Shown: piece after piece, positions 26,689 through 34,771 of the stretch
Layout: each line of letters begins with the position of its first letter
How positions within the stretch are numbered: the first letter of the stretch is position 1
NCBI RefSeq assembly: GCF_001570565.1
Contig: NZ_BBXE01000013.1
Span: 854,978 to 918,977 of the forward strand
DNA from: Herbidospora yilanensis
Lineage (GTDB): Bacteria; Actinomycetota; Actinomycetes; Streptosporangiales; Streptosporangiaceae
Reading direction: 5' to 3'
Length of the DNA stretch: 64,000 nucleotides
Program-made: the position numbers and the translations under genes
Notes under the pieces: generated by a model
What the model was told of the DNA's origin: nothing
What the model saw: the letters and a program-made list of their open reading frames with translations, nothing else
Databases searched by the model: none

Positions 26689-27578
26689 ACCAGCAAGAGC
26701 CACCCCGCGACTGGTTTTCCCCGCCGCCGTCGCAGCCGACCGAGATCGACGACACGACCTATTCGGGACCGCTCCCGCCGATGATCCCGGCCTACATCCC
26801 GCCGCTGGCGCCGCCCAGCGACGTGCTGGTGTGGCCGCCACCGCCGCCTCCCCCGGCTCCGGAGGAGGACGACGAGGGCTTCTCGACCCAGCCCTTCCCG
26901 GCCATCGCGGCGGGCCGGCCGCTACCGCGCCCCAAACCGGCCTTCCAGGACCCGGAGCCCTATCCGCCGTTCCCCGACCCGCCGCCCGTCTCGGAGCAAC
27001 CGCCCCCGCCTCCCTCGGAGCCGGAGCCGAAGAAGAAAGGCTGGGGCCGGTTCTTCGCCGGGGCCGCCGGTTCGGTAGTGCTCGCCGTCGGCGCGCCCGC
27101 CGCCGCCAACTGGTCGACCTATGTGTACGCCACCGGCGAGCCCGACGTCGTCCATGTCATCCCGGCGGGCGAGACCTACGAGTTCGAGCACGTCGCCTGG
27201 CGGTCGACGATCGAGTCGATCCCCAACCCGGCGGGCGCGGCCGAGAAGCCCGGCCGCCAGTGGGTCAAGATCGTGCTGACCCGCACCGCCCTCGACCGCG
27301 ACGGCACGTTCCTGACCGGCGTGCCCGACGTCGAGATCCGCGACGCCGGCGGGCGGAAGTGGCGTACCGAGGTGCTGGAGAACGCCACCCCGCTCGACCC
27401 GTCGGACGACCAGATCGGCAAGGCCTTCCCGATCGAGATCTACGCCGTCGTGCCGGCCGACGTGGCCGGCACGGCCGAGTTGTTCGTCCGGCCCTCCGGT
27501 TACCGCTCCGACACCCCGACCGAGGACCTCACCGACGACCTAAGCGCCGACCTCGACGTCCTCCGGTTCCTCCGTTAG
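26685..27578 (+). CDS. Proline-rich single-pass membrane protein
   Basis: Protein of 297 residues. Residues 1-115 are proline-rich and cytoplasmic, ending in PEPKKKGWGRFF. One membrane helix (about 121-140) and an extracellular beta domain like its two upstream neighbours follow (VKIVLTRTALDRDGTFL, then FPIEIYAVVPADVAG). The GTG start overlaps the preceding stop. Its last 39 bases overlap the convergent membrane-protein gene. Proline-rich cytoplasmic tails often recruit partners; here the soluble ATPase complex is a candidate. Function unknown. Confidence 0.7.
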   Translation: MNQQEPPRDWFSPPPSQPTEIDDTTYSGPLPPMIPAYIPPLAPPSDVLVWPPPPPPPAPEEDDEGFSTQPFPAIAAGRPLPRPKPAFQDPEPYPPFPDPPPVSEQPPPPPSEPEPKKKGWGRFFAGAAGSVVLAVGAPAAANWSTYVYATGEPDVVHVIPAGETYEFEHVAWRSTIESIPNPAGAAEKPGRQWVKIVLTRTALDRDGTFLTGVPDVEIRDAGGRKWRTEVLENATPLDPSDDQIGKAFPIEIYAVVPADVAGTAELFVRPSGYRSDTPTEDLTDDLSADLDVLRFLR

Positions 27579-28790
27579 CCGCTTGCGGGTCGCGGCCTGG
27601 TCGTAGGTGGCCGCGACCAGGCACATCGAGAAGACCGTCACCAGCAGGTCGACGACGAACGTGGTCGGCACGGTGGTGACGATCCACAGATAGGGGCCGC
27701 CGGCGGTGGCGTAGTCGAGGAGCCTGCCCAGGTAGTCGCCGCCGACGTGGAGGGCGACGTAGAGCAGGGCGTACAGGCCGAAGAGGGCCGGGCCGCCCTT
27801 GGCGGTCAGGCGCAGGGAGTTGAGCAGCGGGATCCAGCGGGAGGTGAACCCGCCGGTCAGTTTGGCCAGGGTGACCTGGGTCCAGTTGTGGCTGCGCTCG
27901 ACGCGGGCGCCGACGCCTTCCAGGCGGGTGCCCCTGATCGTGGTCTGGGTGTCTTCGGCGTAGGCGCCGTACACCAGGATGCCGACGGTCAGCCAGGCCA
28001 GCGGGAGCACCAGCGCGTCCATCAGCAGCGGCCACACGTCGCCGAGCCACTCGAAGAACGGCGACTCGCGCACGTCCTCGGTCGCGTCGCTCACGCCCAT
28101 GACGAGCGCCCGGTGCTCGATCCAGTCTTCGCGGAGCTTGAGTGCGGCGACGGTGGCGGTCAGGCCGTAGAAGACGAAGGCCAGTTCGCCGAAGGTGGTC
28201 AGGATGCCGGTGAACCTCCCCGGCTTGTTCTCGTGGCGGCGGCCGGCGAACCACTTGATCGCGAACGCGACGACCATGGCGGCGACCGAGATCCGCACGT
28301 CGAGGCCGGTCAGGCCGTCGCCGATGGTGCTCTGCACCCCCTGGAACTGGTCGACGATCTGCTGGTCGGGGTTGAGGGTGCGGTCGATGTTCTCGAAGTC
28401 GCGCATGTCCTGGTCGACCAGGCCCCAGGTCATGTAGAGACCGGCGAAGGCCAGGGCGGTGCGGTTGAGCGCCCCGAAGATCGTCTCCTGCGCCTCGTCG
28501 CCCGCGCGGCGGGCCCGCGTCTCGGCCAGCGCCTCCCGGACGGTGTGGAGCATGCCGACCACGGTCGCCAGCGACACCATGACGACCAGGGTGAAGATGA
28601 ACAGCACCGCCACGAGCCGGAGCTGGTACCACGACCCGTGGGACAGGTGCGCGGCGGCGTAGAGCAGCGCCCAGCGCACGAACCGGCCGAGCGAGAACCA
28701 CATGATCAGCGGCAGCGCGCACGACCCGGCGATCCGTAACGCGTCGAGGGGCAGGCGCGCGACCTTGGTGGACGTACCGGACATCTTGCG
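27540..28790 (-). CDS. Polytopic membrane protein of unknown function
   Basis: Protein of about 416 residues with six to seven hydrophobic helices, among them ALPLIMWFSLGRFVRWALLY, LVAVLFIFTLVVMVSLATVV, ISVAAMVVAFAIKWFAG and VDLLVTVFSMCLVAATY. The loop EAQETIFGALNRTALAFAG is charged. No family motif was recognised. I use the ATG at 28790; a GTG at 28877 is in frame but has no ribosome site. It is convergent with the exported trio and may belong to the same envelope system. Confidence 0.65.
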   Translation of the reverse strand, partial: RKMSGTSTKVARLPLDALRIAGSCALPLIMWFSLGRFVRWALLYAAAHLSHGSWYQLRLVAVLFIFTLVVMVSLATVVGMLHTVREALAETRARRAGDEAQETIFGALNRTALAFAGLYMTWGLVDQDMRDFENIDRTLNPDQQIVDQFQGVQSTIGDGLTGLDVRISVAAMVVAFAIKWFAGRRHENKPGRFTGILTTFGELAFVFYGLTATVAALKLREDWIEHRALVMGVSDATEDVRESPFFEWLGDVWPLLMDALVLPLAWLTVGILVYGAYAEDTQTTIRGTRLEGVGARVERSHNWTQVTLAKLTGGFTSRWIPLLNSLRLTAKGGPALFGLYALLYVALHVGGDYLGRLLDYATAGGPYLWIVTTVPTTFVVDLLVTVFSMCLVAATYDQAATRKRLTEEPEDVEVGA

Positions 28791-28908
28791 CATGCTAGCG
28801 GTCAAGGAGCCGGAAAGGTCAAAGATCGGCCGTCCGGGCTGGTCAACGGCGGATATGCGGGAGGCGAGGTGGGACACTCCCTGAAGTCGTAGATCGGGGA
28901 ATCAGACA

Positions 28909-29349
28909 GTGAGCGCGGAACGGGACGCCGGTCCAGGCCGGAGCCCGGGTTTCCTGCTGTGGCGGGCGACCCTTCGATGGCAGCGGGAGATCACCACGGC
29001 GCTGAAGACGATGGGGCTGACCCACGTGCAGTTCGCCCTCCTCGTCGACCTGTGGTGGTTCGACAGTGAGGGCGTCCGCCCGAGCCAGCGCGAACTGGCC
29101 GAGCACGCCACCGTCGACGTCATGATGACCAGCCAGGTCGTCAGGGTGCTGGAGGTCAAGGGCCTGCTCGGCCGCGAGGACGACCCCGCCGACATGCGCA
29201 AGAAGGTGCTCGTGATCACCGACGAGGGCCGCCGGCTGGCCGAGCGCGCCGCCGGGGTGGTGGAGAACGTCGACCGCGAGTTCTTCAAGGTCGCCGGGGA
29301 GCACAACGCGCTCATCGACGTGCTGGAGCAACTCGCGGGCGTGAACTGA
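28909..29349 (+). CDS. MarR family transcriptional regulator
   Basis: Dimeric winged-helix regulator of 146 residues. The helix-turn-helix is in SQRELAEHATVDVMMTSQVV and the wing in REDDPADMRKKVLVITDEG; terminal helices form the dimer interface. GTG start. It is divergent from the polytopic membrane gene, a natural regulatory target, and is followed by a strong terminator. Ligand unknown. Confidence 0.9.
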   Translation: MSAERDAGPGRSPGFLLWRATLRWQREITTALKTMGLTHVQFALLVDLWWFDSEGVRPSQRELAEHATVDVMMTSQVVRVLEVKGLLGREDDPADMRKKVLVITDEGRRLAERAAGVVENVDREFFKVAGEHNALIDVLEQLAGVN

Positions 29350-29352
29350 GAA

Positions 29353-29381
29353 AAGCCCGGCCCCCGTTCGGGGCCGGGCTT
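29353..29381. terminator. Bidirectional terminator after the marR-like gene
   Basis: Hairpin AAGCCCGGCCCC with its complement, four-base loop and a T-rich end, between convergent genes. Confidence 0.85.
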
Positions 29382-29393
29382 CTCCGATGCGGT

Positions 29394-29696
29394 TTAGACG
29401 GCCACCGCGAGCTGGGCGACCTCGCCCAGCTTGGCCTCGACCGCGACGTCCTTGGTCCGGCCGCCGCCCGCGATGATGCGGACGGTCCACGAGCCGGGCG
29501 CGGCGAAGAAGCGGAAGATGCCCTCGTCGGAGACGACGACCTCGCCGGTGAACTCACCGGAGTGGTCGAGGAGGCGGGCGTAGGCGGTGCCGGCGCCGGT
29601 CACGACACCCTGGATCACGGCCTGCTTGGACAGATCGATTCCGGTCGGCAGCGCCACGGTCTGCTCGGGCGCGGCGCACCCCTGAGTGGTGGTCAT
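29394..29696 (-). CDS. DUF1416 domain-containing protein
   Basis: Small beta-rich protein of 100 residues resembling a carboxypeptidase regulatory-like/transthyretin sandwich (IQGVVTGAGTAYARLLD, FRFFAAPGSWTVRIIAGG). One Cys lies at the N-terminus (TQGCAAPEQ). Its ATG overlaps the sulfurtransferase stop (ATGA). The sulfurtransferase-DUF1416 pairing is conserved in actinomycetes, so a supporting role in sulfane-sulfur chemistry is likely. Exact role unknown. Confidence 0.85.
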   Translation of the reverse strand: MTTTQGCAAPEQTVALPTGIDLSKQAVIQGVVTGAGTAYARLLDHSGEFTGEVVVSDEGIFRFFAAPGSWTVRIIAGGGRTKDVAVEAKLGEVAQLAVAV

Positions 29697-30532
29697 CGGG
29701 CCTCTCCCAGTTCCACCGGCACGCCCACGAGCGAGCCGTATTCGGTCCACGAACCGTCGTAGTTCTTGACGTTGGCCTGGCCGAGCAGCTCGTGCAGCAC
29801 GAACCAGGTGTGCGCCGAACGCTCCCCGATGCGGCAGTAGGCGATGGTGTCCTTGCCGAAGTCGACCCCCGCGTCGGCGTAGAGGGTCTTGAGCTCGTCG
29901 TCGGAACGGAAGGTGCCGTCGTCGTTGGCGGCCTTCGACCACGGGATGTTACGGGCGGTCGGGATGTGCCCGGCACGCTGCGCCTGCTCCTGCGGAAGGT
30001 GGGCCGGGGCGAGCAGCTTGCCGGTGAACTCGTCGGGCGAACGGACGTCGACCAGGTTGAGCTTGCCGATCGCGGCCACGGCCTCGTCGCGGAACGCGCG
30101 GATCGACAGGTCCTGCTCCTGGGCCGTGTAGGTGGTGGCCTCGCGGTTCGGCACGTCCTTCACCAGCTCGCGGGAGTCGAGCTCCCACTTCTTGCGGCCG
30201 CCGTCGAGCAGCTTGACGTTCTCGTGGCCGTAGAGCTTGAAGTACCAGTAGGCGTAGGCGGCGAACCAGTTGTTGTTGCCACCGTAGAGGACCACGGTGT
30301 CGTCGTTGCCGATGCCGCGCGACGAGAGCAGCGCCTCGAAACCGGCCTTGTCGACGAAGTCACGGCGGACCGGGTCCTGCAGGTCGTCACGCCAGTCGAC
30401 CTTGACGGCGCCGCGGATGTGACCCTTGTCGTAGGCGCTGGCGTCCTCGTCGACCTCGACCAGGACGACGCCGGGCGTGTCGAGGTTGGCCTCGACCCAG
30501 TCGGCGTCGACCAGTGCGGCGGAGCGACTCAT
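29693..30532 (-). CDS. Thiosulfate sulfurtransferase (two-domain rhodanese)
   Basis: Enzyme of 279 residues transferring sulfane sulfur from thiosulfate to a thiophilic acceptor. Two rhodanese domains are visible: an inactive N-domain (DKGHIRGAVKVDWRDDLQD, no Cys loop) and an active C-domain with the loop CRIGERS and HTWFVL. The GGGAG site lies seven bases before the ATG at 30532. A cysteine-rich leader ORF about 270 bases upstream suggests cysteine-dependent control. It is coupled to the DUF1416 gene. Confidence 0.93.
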   Translation of the reverse strand: MSRSAALVDADWVEANLDTPGVVLVEVDEDASAYDKGHIRGAVKVDWRDDLQDPVRRDFVDKAGFEALLSSRGIGNDDTVVLYGGNNNWFAAYAYWYFKLYGHENVKLLDGGRKKWELDSRELVKDVPNREATTYTAQEQDLSIRAFRDEAVAAIGKLNLVDVRSPDEFTGKLLAPAHLPQEQAQRAGHIPTARNIPWSKAANDDGTFRSDDELKTLYADAGVDFGKDTIAYCRIGERSAHTWFVLHELLGQANVKNYDGSWTEYGSLVGVPVELGEAR

Positions 30533-30801
30533 GAATTTCTCCCAGGTTGTAGACGGCTGATGAGCGGTTGTGATGCACGGGAAAGGCGGCCAGCAGTGCC
30601 GCTGCTGTCGCACCCAGGGCCGGAGGGACGATTCCAGAGGCGGGAACGATGCGAATGATGCCCAGGCCCCGGGGCGTACCGGGGCGGAACCAGAGTGGTG
30701 TCGGCCGCGCCGGAGCGGGGGCCACGGGGATCGACCTGCATCGCCTGATGCTCCTGATGGGTTTCGCGTGATGCGGCTTCAGACGCCGCCGGAAATCACC
30801 C

Positions 30802-30885
30802 TCAGGCCATGCGACAGAGAGCCGTCGCGACGCGGCAGAAGTCAACCGCCCGCCGCTTCGTGAGCATCTCTGTCGTGGGAGTCAT
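30802..30885 (-). CDS. Cysteine attenuation leader peptide
   Basis: A 27-codon ORF upstream of the sulfurtransferase that ends CRVATALCRMA. It has the basic KRR stretch, two Cys codons and the R-V-A-T-A-L-C-R pattern of the putative leader peptides found ahead of actinobacterial sulfur genes, where slow translation at Cys codons is thought to raise downstream expression. A GCGGC/GCCGC hairpin follows at 30773-30789. An ATG six codons later (30867) is an alternative start. No Shine-Dalgarno precedes the first ATG, and the likely -10 ends seven bases before it, so the mRNA may be leaderless. Confidence 0.75.
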   Translation of the reverse strand: MTPTTEMLTKRRAVDFCRVATALCRMA

Positions 30886-30892
30886 GGGCACG

Positions 30893-30922
30893 ACAGTACC
30901 CTTTCGTCTCGCCATCTGTCAC
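30893..30922 (-). promoter_or_regulatory. Promoter of the cysteine leader/sulfurtransferase transcript
   Basis: On the minus strand GTGACA and TACTGT are 18 bases apart, and the expected start site falls at or next to the leader ATG at 30885. The -35 overlaps the end of the thioredoxin-like gene. Confidence 0.5.
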
Positions 30923-31266
30923 ATGCCGTCCGATTGCTGAGACCCGCTTTGAGACGCACTGTCCACGGCCAGAGCGAGGGCGGCGATGACGTCGGCTTTC
31001 CTGGGCTGCCCTGATGCCTTTTTCACGACATTTCCAGAACTGTCGAGAACTAACACCGTTGGGGTTTTCGTAACTTCATGGGCATGTACGAGATCCAACC
31101 GCGACTCGGCGTCGACCTCGACGTGGCGGACCCCGGGAACGATCGCGGCGACCTCGGCGAGCACCCGCCGGGTGGCCCGGCAGGGCTGGCAGAAGGCCGT
31201 CGAGAAGTGGACGAGCGTCGCCCGCTCACCCAATGGCGCACCCAGGTCCATACGATCGGCAACCAC
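30919..31266 (-). CDS. Thioredoxin-like protein
   Basis: Protein of 115 residues with a thioredoxin fold. The active site is FSTAFCQPCRATRRV (CQPC instead of CGPC), and the cis-proline loop is in VTKTPTVLVLDSSG. The C-terminal GQPRKADVIAAL is typical of the family in actinomycetes. GTG start at 31266, 23 bases after the anti-sigma gene, so probably the last gene of the sigma/anti-sigma transcript. No membrane segment or signal peptide is seen. A thiol redox role fits its neighbours. Confidence 0.85.
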   Translation of the reverse strand: MVADRMDLGAPLGERATLVHFSTAFCQPCRATRRVLAEVAAIVPGVRHVEVDAESRLDLVHAHEVTKTPTVLVLDSSGNVVKKASGQPRKADVIAALALAVDSASQSGSQQSDGM

Positions 31267-31289
31267 CGGCGGCGACCGGGAAATTCCCG

Positions 31290-32213
31290 TCAGCCCACGG
31301 GGATCGTGATGAGCGCGGCGCCGTTGGCGGCCCGCAGCTCGAACCGGGCGATCTCGGCGATCGGCAGGCTCGTCGAGCCGCGGAAGGTGGCGCCGCCCTC
31401 GTCGCCGGCCTTGACCTCCCAGCTCGCCACCGACGTGCGGGGGCCCTGCCTGGGCACCGCGAACAGTTCGGTCTTGGTGTCGACCGGCACGCCGGTCATG
31501 GTGGCGGCCACCTCGGTGCCGCCCTCACGCCCGGTCAGGTCGAGGCGCAGCGTGACCTCGCCCCGCGACCGCTCCAGCGTCATGGTCTCGGGGGCTACCT
31601 TGGCGGTCGCCGGTTCGTCGGCCTGGGCCGGTTCGGGGACCGGGGTCTGCTCGGGTTGCGGGGCCCTGGCGGCCTTCGACGACGCCGGCGCCGGCTCCTC
31701 GGCGGGAGCGACGCCGGTATCGGCCGGGCCGGTGCCCGCCGCGGCGTTCTGCGAAGGCTCCTCCGTCAGCAGCGGCTGGGCCTCGGCGGCGCTGTAGCCG
31801 TTCTGGTCTTGGGCGGTGGTGTCGGGGGCCAGGGCGGCCGATTCGGGGGCGCCGCCGGCGGTCGTGGCGGCCGTCATCTCGGGGGTGTCGTCGAGGATGA
31901 CCGCGCCGCCCCACCCGAGGATCGCCACGCTCGCCGCCAGGCCCAGCATGGTGCGGGTGATCCGGCCGCGCCGGCGGCGTTTGGCCGAGTCGGCGAGCAG
32001 CCGGTCGAGGACCGCCCGGGGCGGGGCCGCGGCGTGTTCGACGTCGGCGGCCGACACGCGGGCCAGCATCGGCGGCAGGCCGGACAACTCGGCGAGTTCG
32101 GCGGTGCACTCGTCGCAGGTGTCGAGGTGGGCCTCGACCATGGCGGTCTCCCGGGCGTCGAGGGCGCCCAGGGCGTACACCCCAAGAGAGATCTTGACGT
32201 CGTCGTGGTTCAC
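31290..32213 (-). CDS. Zinc-finger anti-sigma factor, membrane-anchored
   Basis: Protein of 307 residues. The N-terminal zf-HC2 domain has the HxxxCxxC zinc motif (AHLDTCDECTAELAEL). One membrane helix (about 88-108, MLGLAASVAILGWGGAVI) is followed by a long Ala/Pro/Glu-rich extracellular linker and a beta domain (about 215-307) ending AALITIPVG. GTG start overlaps the stop of the upstream ECF sigma gene. It probably holds that sigma factor until a redox or envelope signal releases it. Confidence 0.9.
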   Translation of the reverse strand: MNHDDVKISLGVYALGALDARETAMVEAHLDTCDECTAELAELSGLPPMLARVSAADVEHAAAPPRAVLDRLLADSAKRRRRGRITRTMLGLAASVAILGWGGAVILDDTPEMTAATTAGGAPESAALAPDTTAQDQNGYSAAEAQPLLTEEPSQNAAAGTGPADTGVAPAEEPAPASSKAARAPQPEQTPVPEPAQADEPATAKVAPETMTLERSRGEVTLRLDLTGREGGTEVAATMTGVPVDTKTELFAVPRQGPRTSVASWEVKAGDEGGATFRGSTSLPIAEIARFELRAANGAALITIPVG

Positions 32214-32764
32214 GGCGCGAGCCCCCGCTCCTCCAGCGCCAGCTTGAGCGCGCGCAGCGCGTAGTAGGTGCGCGACTTGACGGTGCCCGGCGGGATGCCG
32301 AGCGACTCGGAGGCCTCCTTGACCGACTGGCCGCCGTAGTAGACGGCCAGCAGGACCTCGCGGTGGTCGGGCCGGAGCGAGGCCAGCGCGTCGGCGATGG
32401 CCCACGACTCGACGGCCTTGTCGAGCTCGTCGTCGGCCGGGAGGATCGCCAGCGCCTCGTCGCCGGTCTCCTGCGGGCGGGACTTGCGCGCCCTGGCCTG
32501 GTCGACGACCAGGTTGCGGGCCACGGTGAACAACCACGCCCGGACCGGGCGGTCGGCGATCGGGTTCTTCCAGGCCCGGAGGATGGTCTCCTGCACGATG
32601 TCCTCCGCCCTCCCCGGGTCACCCGTCAATCGCAGCACGTAACCGTAGAGCGGCCCGGCATGGTCGTCGAAAAGGGCTCTCACCAGCTCCTCGTCGGCCG
32701 TCCCGGCTGCGCTCACATCCTCAGAACGCAACCGGCGGCGCTTCGGTTCACCGCGAAAGAGGGA
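32210..32764 (-). CDS. ECF RNA polymerase sigma factor
   Basis: Sigma-70 ECF protein of 184 residues. Region 2 is in LFDDHAGPLYGYVLRLTGD and AEDIVQETILRAWKNP, and region 4 in SLRPDHREVLLAVYYGGQ plus ASESLGIPPGTVKSRTYYAL. The ATG at 32764 overlaps the DUF2993 stop by 17 bases. It is paired with the zinc-finger anti-sigma gene (GTGA overlap). Likely targets include its own operon; the -35/-10 sites recognised were not identified. Confidence 0.92.
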   Translation of the reverse strand, partial: SLFRGEPKRRRLRSEDVSAAGTADEELVRALFDDHAGPLYGYVLRLTGDPGRAEDIVQETILRAWKNPIADRPVRAWLFTVARNLVVDQARARKSRPQETGDEALAILPADDELDKAVESWAIADALASLRPDHREVLLAVYYGGQSVKEASESLGIPPGTVKSRTYYALRALKLALEERGLAP

Positions 32765-33437
32765 CATCGGTCGCCGTCGCGTCGATGGCCAGGCCACCCC
32801 CGGGGGCGGACCGGACCTCGTCGATCTTCAGATCGAGCGGGAGGCCCTGCACGGGCACGGTGAAGGTGATCAGGCGCTCGGCGTTGGGCACGGTGAACCC
32901 GCCCGCGATCGTCACCTTGGCCGGGGTGAGCCGCAGCACCCCGTCTTTGACCTCGATCTTCATGTCGGCGGTCACCGGCACCTGGTTGCCCAGCGCGGTC
33001 ACCTCGCCGGAGACGCGGACGGTGCCGTTGCCGCCGCCGCCCTCGATCTTGATGCCGCGCGGGGCCCGGGAGTTCAGGGTCTCCTCGGAGATGGTCACCG
33101 TGCCGGTGACCCGCTCTGCGACGATCTTGGTGCCGGCGGCGTTCTGGATCAGGTCCGTCAGCGGGGCCTCGACCCCATAGAGGGTCGCCTGCACGTCGCT
33201 GAGCCGGATGCCCTCACGCTGGATGTCGCCGATGTCGATGGCGATCTCCTCGTAGCGCCCGCCGATCGCCTGGGTCAGGAACGGCACGCCCTTGACCTGC
33301 ACGGTCGGCGGCGAGTCGAGATCGGCACTGGCCTGGACCTGCTTGGCGATCTCCCGCTGCACGCCGGCGACGGCCACGCGGTCGAGCACCACGGCCAGCA
33401 CGACGAGCACGAGCAGCGCCACCACCAGCTTGCGCAC
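32748..33437 (-). CDS. DUF2993 domain-containing membrane-anchored lipid-binding protein
   Basis: Protein of 229 residues with an N-terminal membrane anchor (RKLVVALLVLVVLAVVL) and a long beta-rich extracellular domain of the DUF2993 (LmeA-like) family. In mycobacteria LmeA binds phosphoinositides and supports mannan synthesis. Repeating amphipathic strands are visible (GIKIEGGGGNGTVRVSG, GLPLDLKIDEV). It overlaps the ECF sigma gene and follows the MoaD/ThiS gene by 35 bases, so it is likely in the same operon. Family firm, role here unknown. Confidence 0.85.
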   Translation of the reverse strand: MRKLVVALLVLVVLAVVLDRVAVAGVQREIAKQVQASADLDSPPTVQVKGVPFLTQAIGGRYEEIAIDIGDIQREGIRLSDVQATLYGVEAPLTDLIQNAAGTKIVAERVTGTVTISEETLNSRAPRGIKIEGGGGNGTVRVSGEVTALGNQVPVTADMKIEVKDGVLRLTPAKVTIAGGFTVPNAERLITFTVPVQGLPLDLKIDEVRSAPGGGLAIDATATDVPLSR

Positions 33438-33472
33438 CGCATCCTCCGTTGGCCGGGGGGTTTCGGATCAGC

Positions 33473-33721
33473 CTATCCGCCGGCAAACGGCGGCAGAACC
33501 TCAACCGTGGCGCCTTCCGGCAGTTCCACGGTGTGGGGGTCGCGGGTGCCGGCCGGGTTCCCGTCGACCAGGAACGAACAGCGCGGAAGCACCCTGGCCA
33601 GGGCGTCGTTCCTTGTGATTTTGGTAACAAGCTCTCCAAGGGTTTCCGCGTCGAAAGTCTCCTCGGCGACTCCGGCCGCTTCCTTCGCCGCGGCCCAAAA
33701 CCGCACCGTTCCCGTAGCCAT
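33473..33721 (-). CDS. MoaD/ThiS family sulfur-carrier protein
   Basis: Ubiquitin-like protein of 82 residues ending in the diagnostic GG (PPFAGG), which is adenylated and thiocarboxylated in this family. The fold opens [15 protein letters not shown]. Start at the ATG at 33721; longer in-frame reading is not family-like. No moaE, thiG or other partner lies beside it, so the pathway (molybdopterin, thiamine or cysteine) cannot be chosen. First gene of the probable DUF2993-sigma-anti-sigma-thioredoxin transcript. Confidence 0.85.
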   Translation of the reverse strand: MATGTVRFWAAAKEAAGVAEETFDAETLGELVTKITRNDALARVLPRCSFLVDGNPAGTRDPHTVELPEGATVEVLPPFAGG

Positions 33722-33793
33722 ACGTCTCTCCAGCCCCAGATCCGCACACTCACAGTGAGCGTTCGGATACGGTGATTCTCCACGTGAAGTGCT

Positions 33794-33842
33794 GTTCACA
33801 CGGTGGACGCACATTGGACGCAAAGTTGCTGTGGGCTAATCT
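33794..33842 (+). promoter_or_regulatory. glnR promoter overlapped by a candidate PHO box
   Basis: TTGGAC (33814-33819) and TAATCT (33837-33842) are 17 bases apart. Three adjoining 11-nt units start with GTTCACACGGT at 33794, then GGACGCACATT and GGACGCAAAGT (to 33826), and cover the -35. In Streptomyces PhoP is known to repress glnR, and this layout would allow the same. Confidence 0.6.
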
Positions 33843-33990
33843 ACGAGCAACGGGACCTGGGCGACGTAGCCCCCGGGTCCTTACGTGTTTCTACGGCCCT
33901 GCCGTTGACGCGGATCGAAGGAGGCGAGCCTGTGATCGTGCACAGCGCGGTGCTCTCCCGGCACGCCCGCCCGTTTGGCGAGGAGGCCTC

Positions 33991-34704
33991 ATGAGCAATT
34001 TGCTTCTGCTGACCAACGCACTGGAACCGTCCGCCGAAGTCCTGCCGGCGCTCGGGTTGCTGCTTCACTCGGTCCGGGTCGCGCCCGCCGAGGGAACGGC
34101 GCTGCTCGACGCCCCGCCCGCCGACGCGATTTTGGTCGACGCCCGGCGTGAGCTGGTCCAGGCCAAGAGCCTGTGCCGGCTGCTCCGGACGACGGGGATC
34201 GACTGCCCGCTCATGGTCATCGTGACCGAGGGCGGCCTCGCGGCGATGACCGCCGAGTGGGGCGCGGACGACGTGCTCCTCGACTCCGCCGGCCCGGCCG
34301 AGGTCGAGGCCCGCCTCCGCATGGCGATCGGCAAGCTGTCGCTGGCCGCCGCCGAAGAGGTGCCCGACGAGATCCGCAGCGGCGACCTGTCGATCGACGA
34401 GGCGACCTACACCGCGCGCCTGCGCGGCCGGGCGCTCGACCTCACGTTCAAGGAGTTCGAGCTGCTCAAATACCTGGCCCAGCACCCCGGCCGGGTGTTC
34501 ACGCGGGCCCAGCTCCTCCAGGAGGTCTGGGGCTACGACTACTTCGGCGGCACCCGGACCGTCGACGTCCACGTGCGGCGCCTGCGCGCCAAGCTGGGCG
34601 CCGAATACGAGGCGCTGATCGGCACGGTCCGCAACGTCGGCTACCGCTTCGTGCCCGACCGCGGCAACGAGATGGCCCAGGAACTGGAGACCGCCCGCCG
34701 CTGA
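33991..34704 (+). CDS. glnR: Nitrogen regulator GlnR
   Basis: OmpR-type transcription factor of 237 residues controlling nitrogen assimilation genes. The N-terminal receiver-like domain opens [20 protein letters not shown], and the DNA-binding winged helix contains [40 protein letters not shown] and [12 protein letters not shown]. Orphan: no kinase gene is adjacent. AGGAGG stands just before the ATG at 33991. The match to Streptomyces GlnR is strong by eye. Followed by a good terminator. Confidence 0.93.
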   Translation: MSNLLLLTNALEPSAEVLPALGLLLHSVRVAPAEGTALLDAPPADAILVDARRELVQAKSLCRLLRTTGIDCPLMVIVTEGGLAAMTAEWGADDVLLDSAGPAEVEARLRMAIGKLSLAAAEEVPDEIRSGDLSIDEATYTARLRGRALDLTFKEFELLKYLAQHPGRVFTRAQLLQEVWGYDYFGGTRTVDVHVRRLRAKLGAEYEALIGTVRNVGYRFVPDRGNEMAQELETARR

Positions 34705-34726
34705 TCGGCACGTCAGAGCATGGGAA

Positions 34727-34755
34727 AAGCCCCCGGTCGCTTCGACCGGGGGCTT
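34727..34755. terminator. Terminator after glnR
   Basis: Hairpin with 12-bp arms (AAGCCCCCGGTC and complement), also usable by the convergent nucleotidase gene. Confidence 0.85.
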
Positions 34756-34771
34756 CCTGTTGCTCTCAGCC

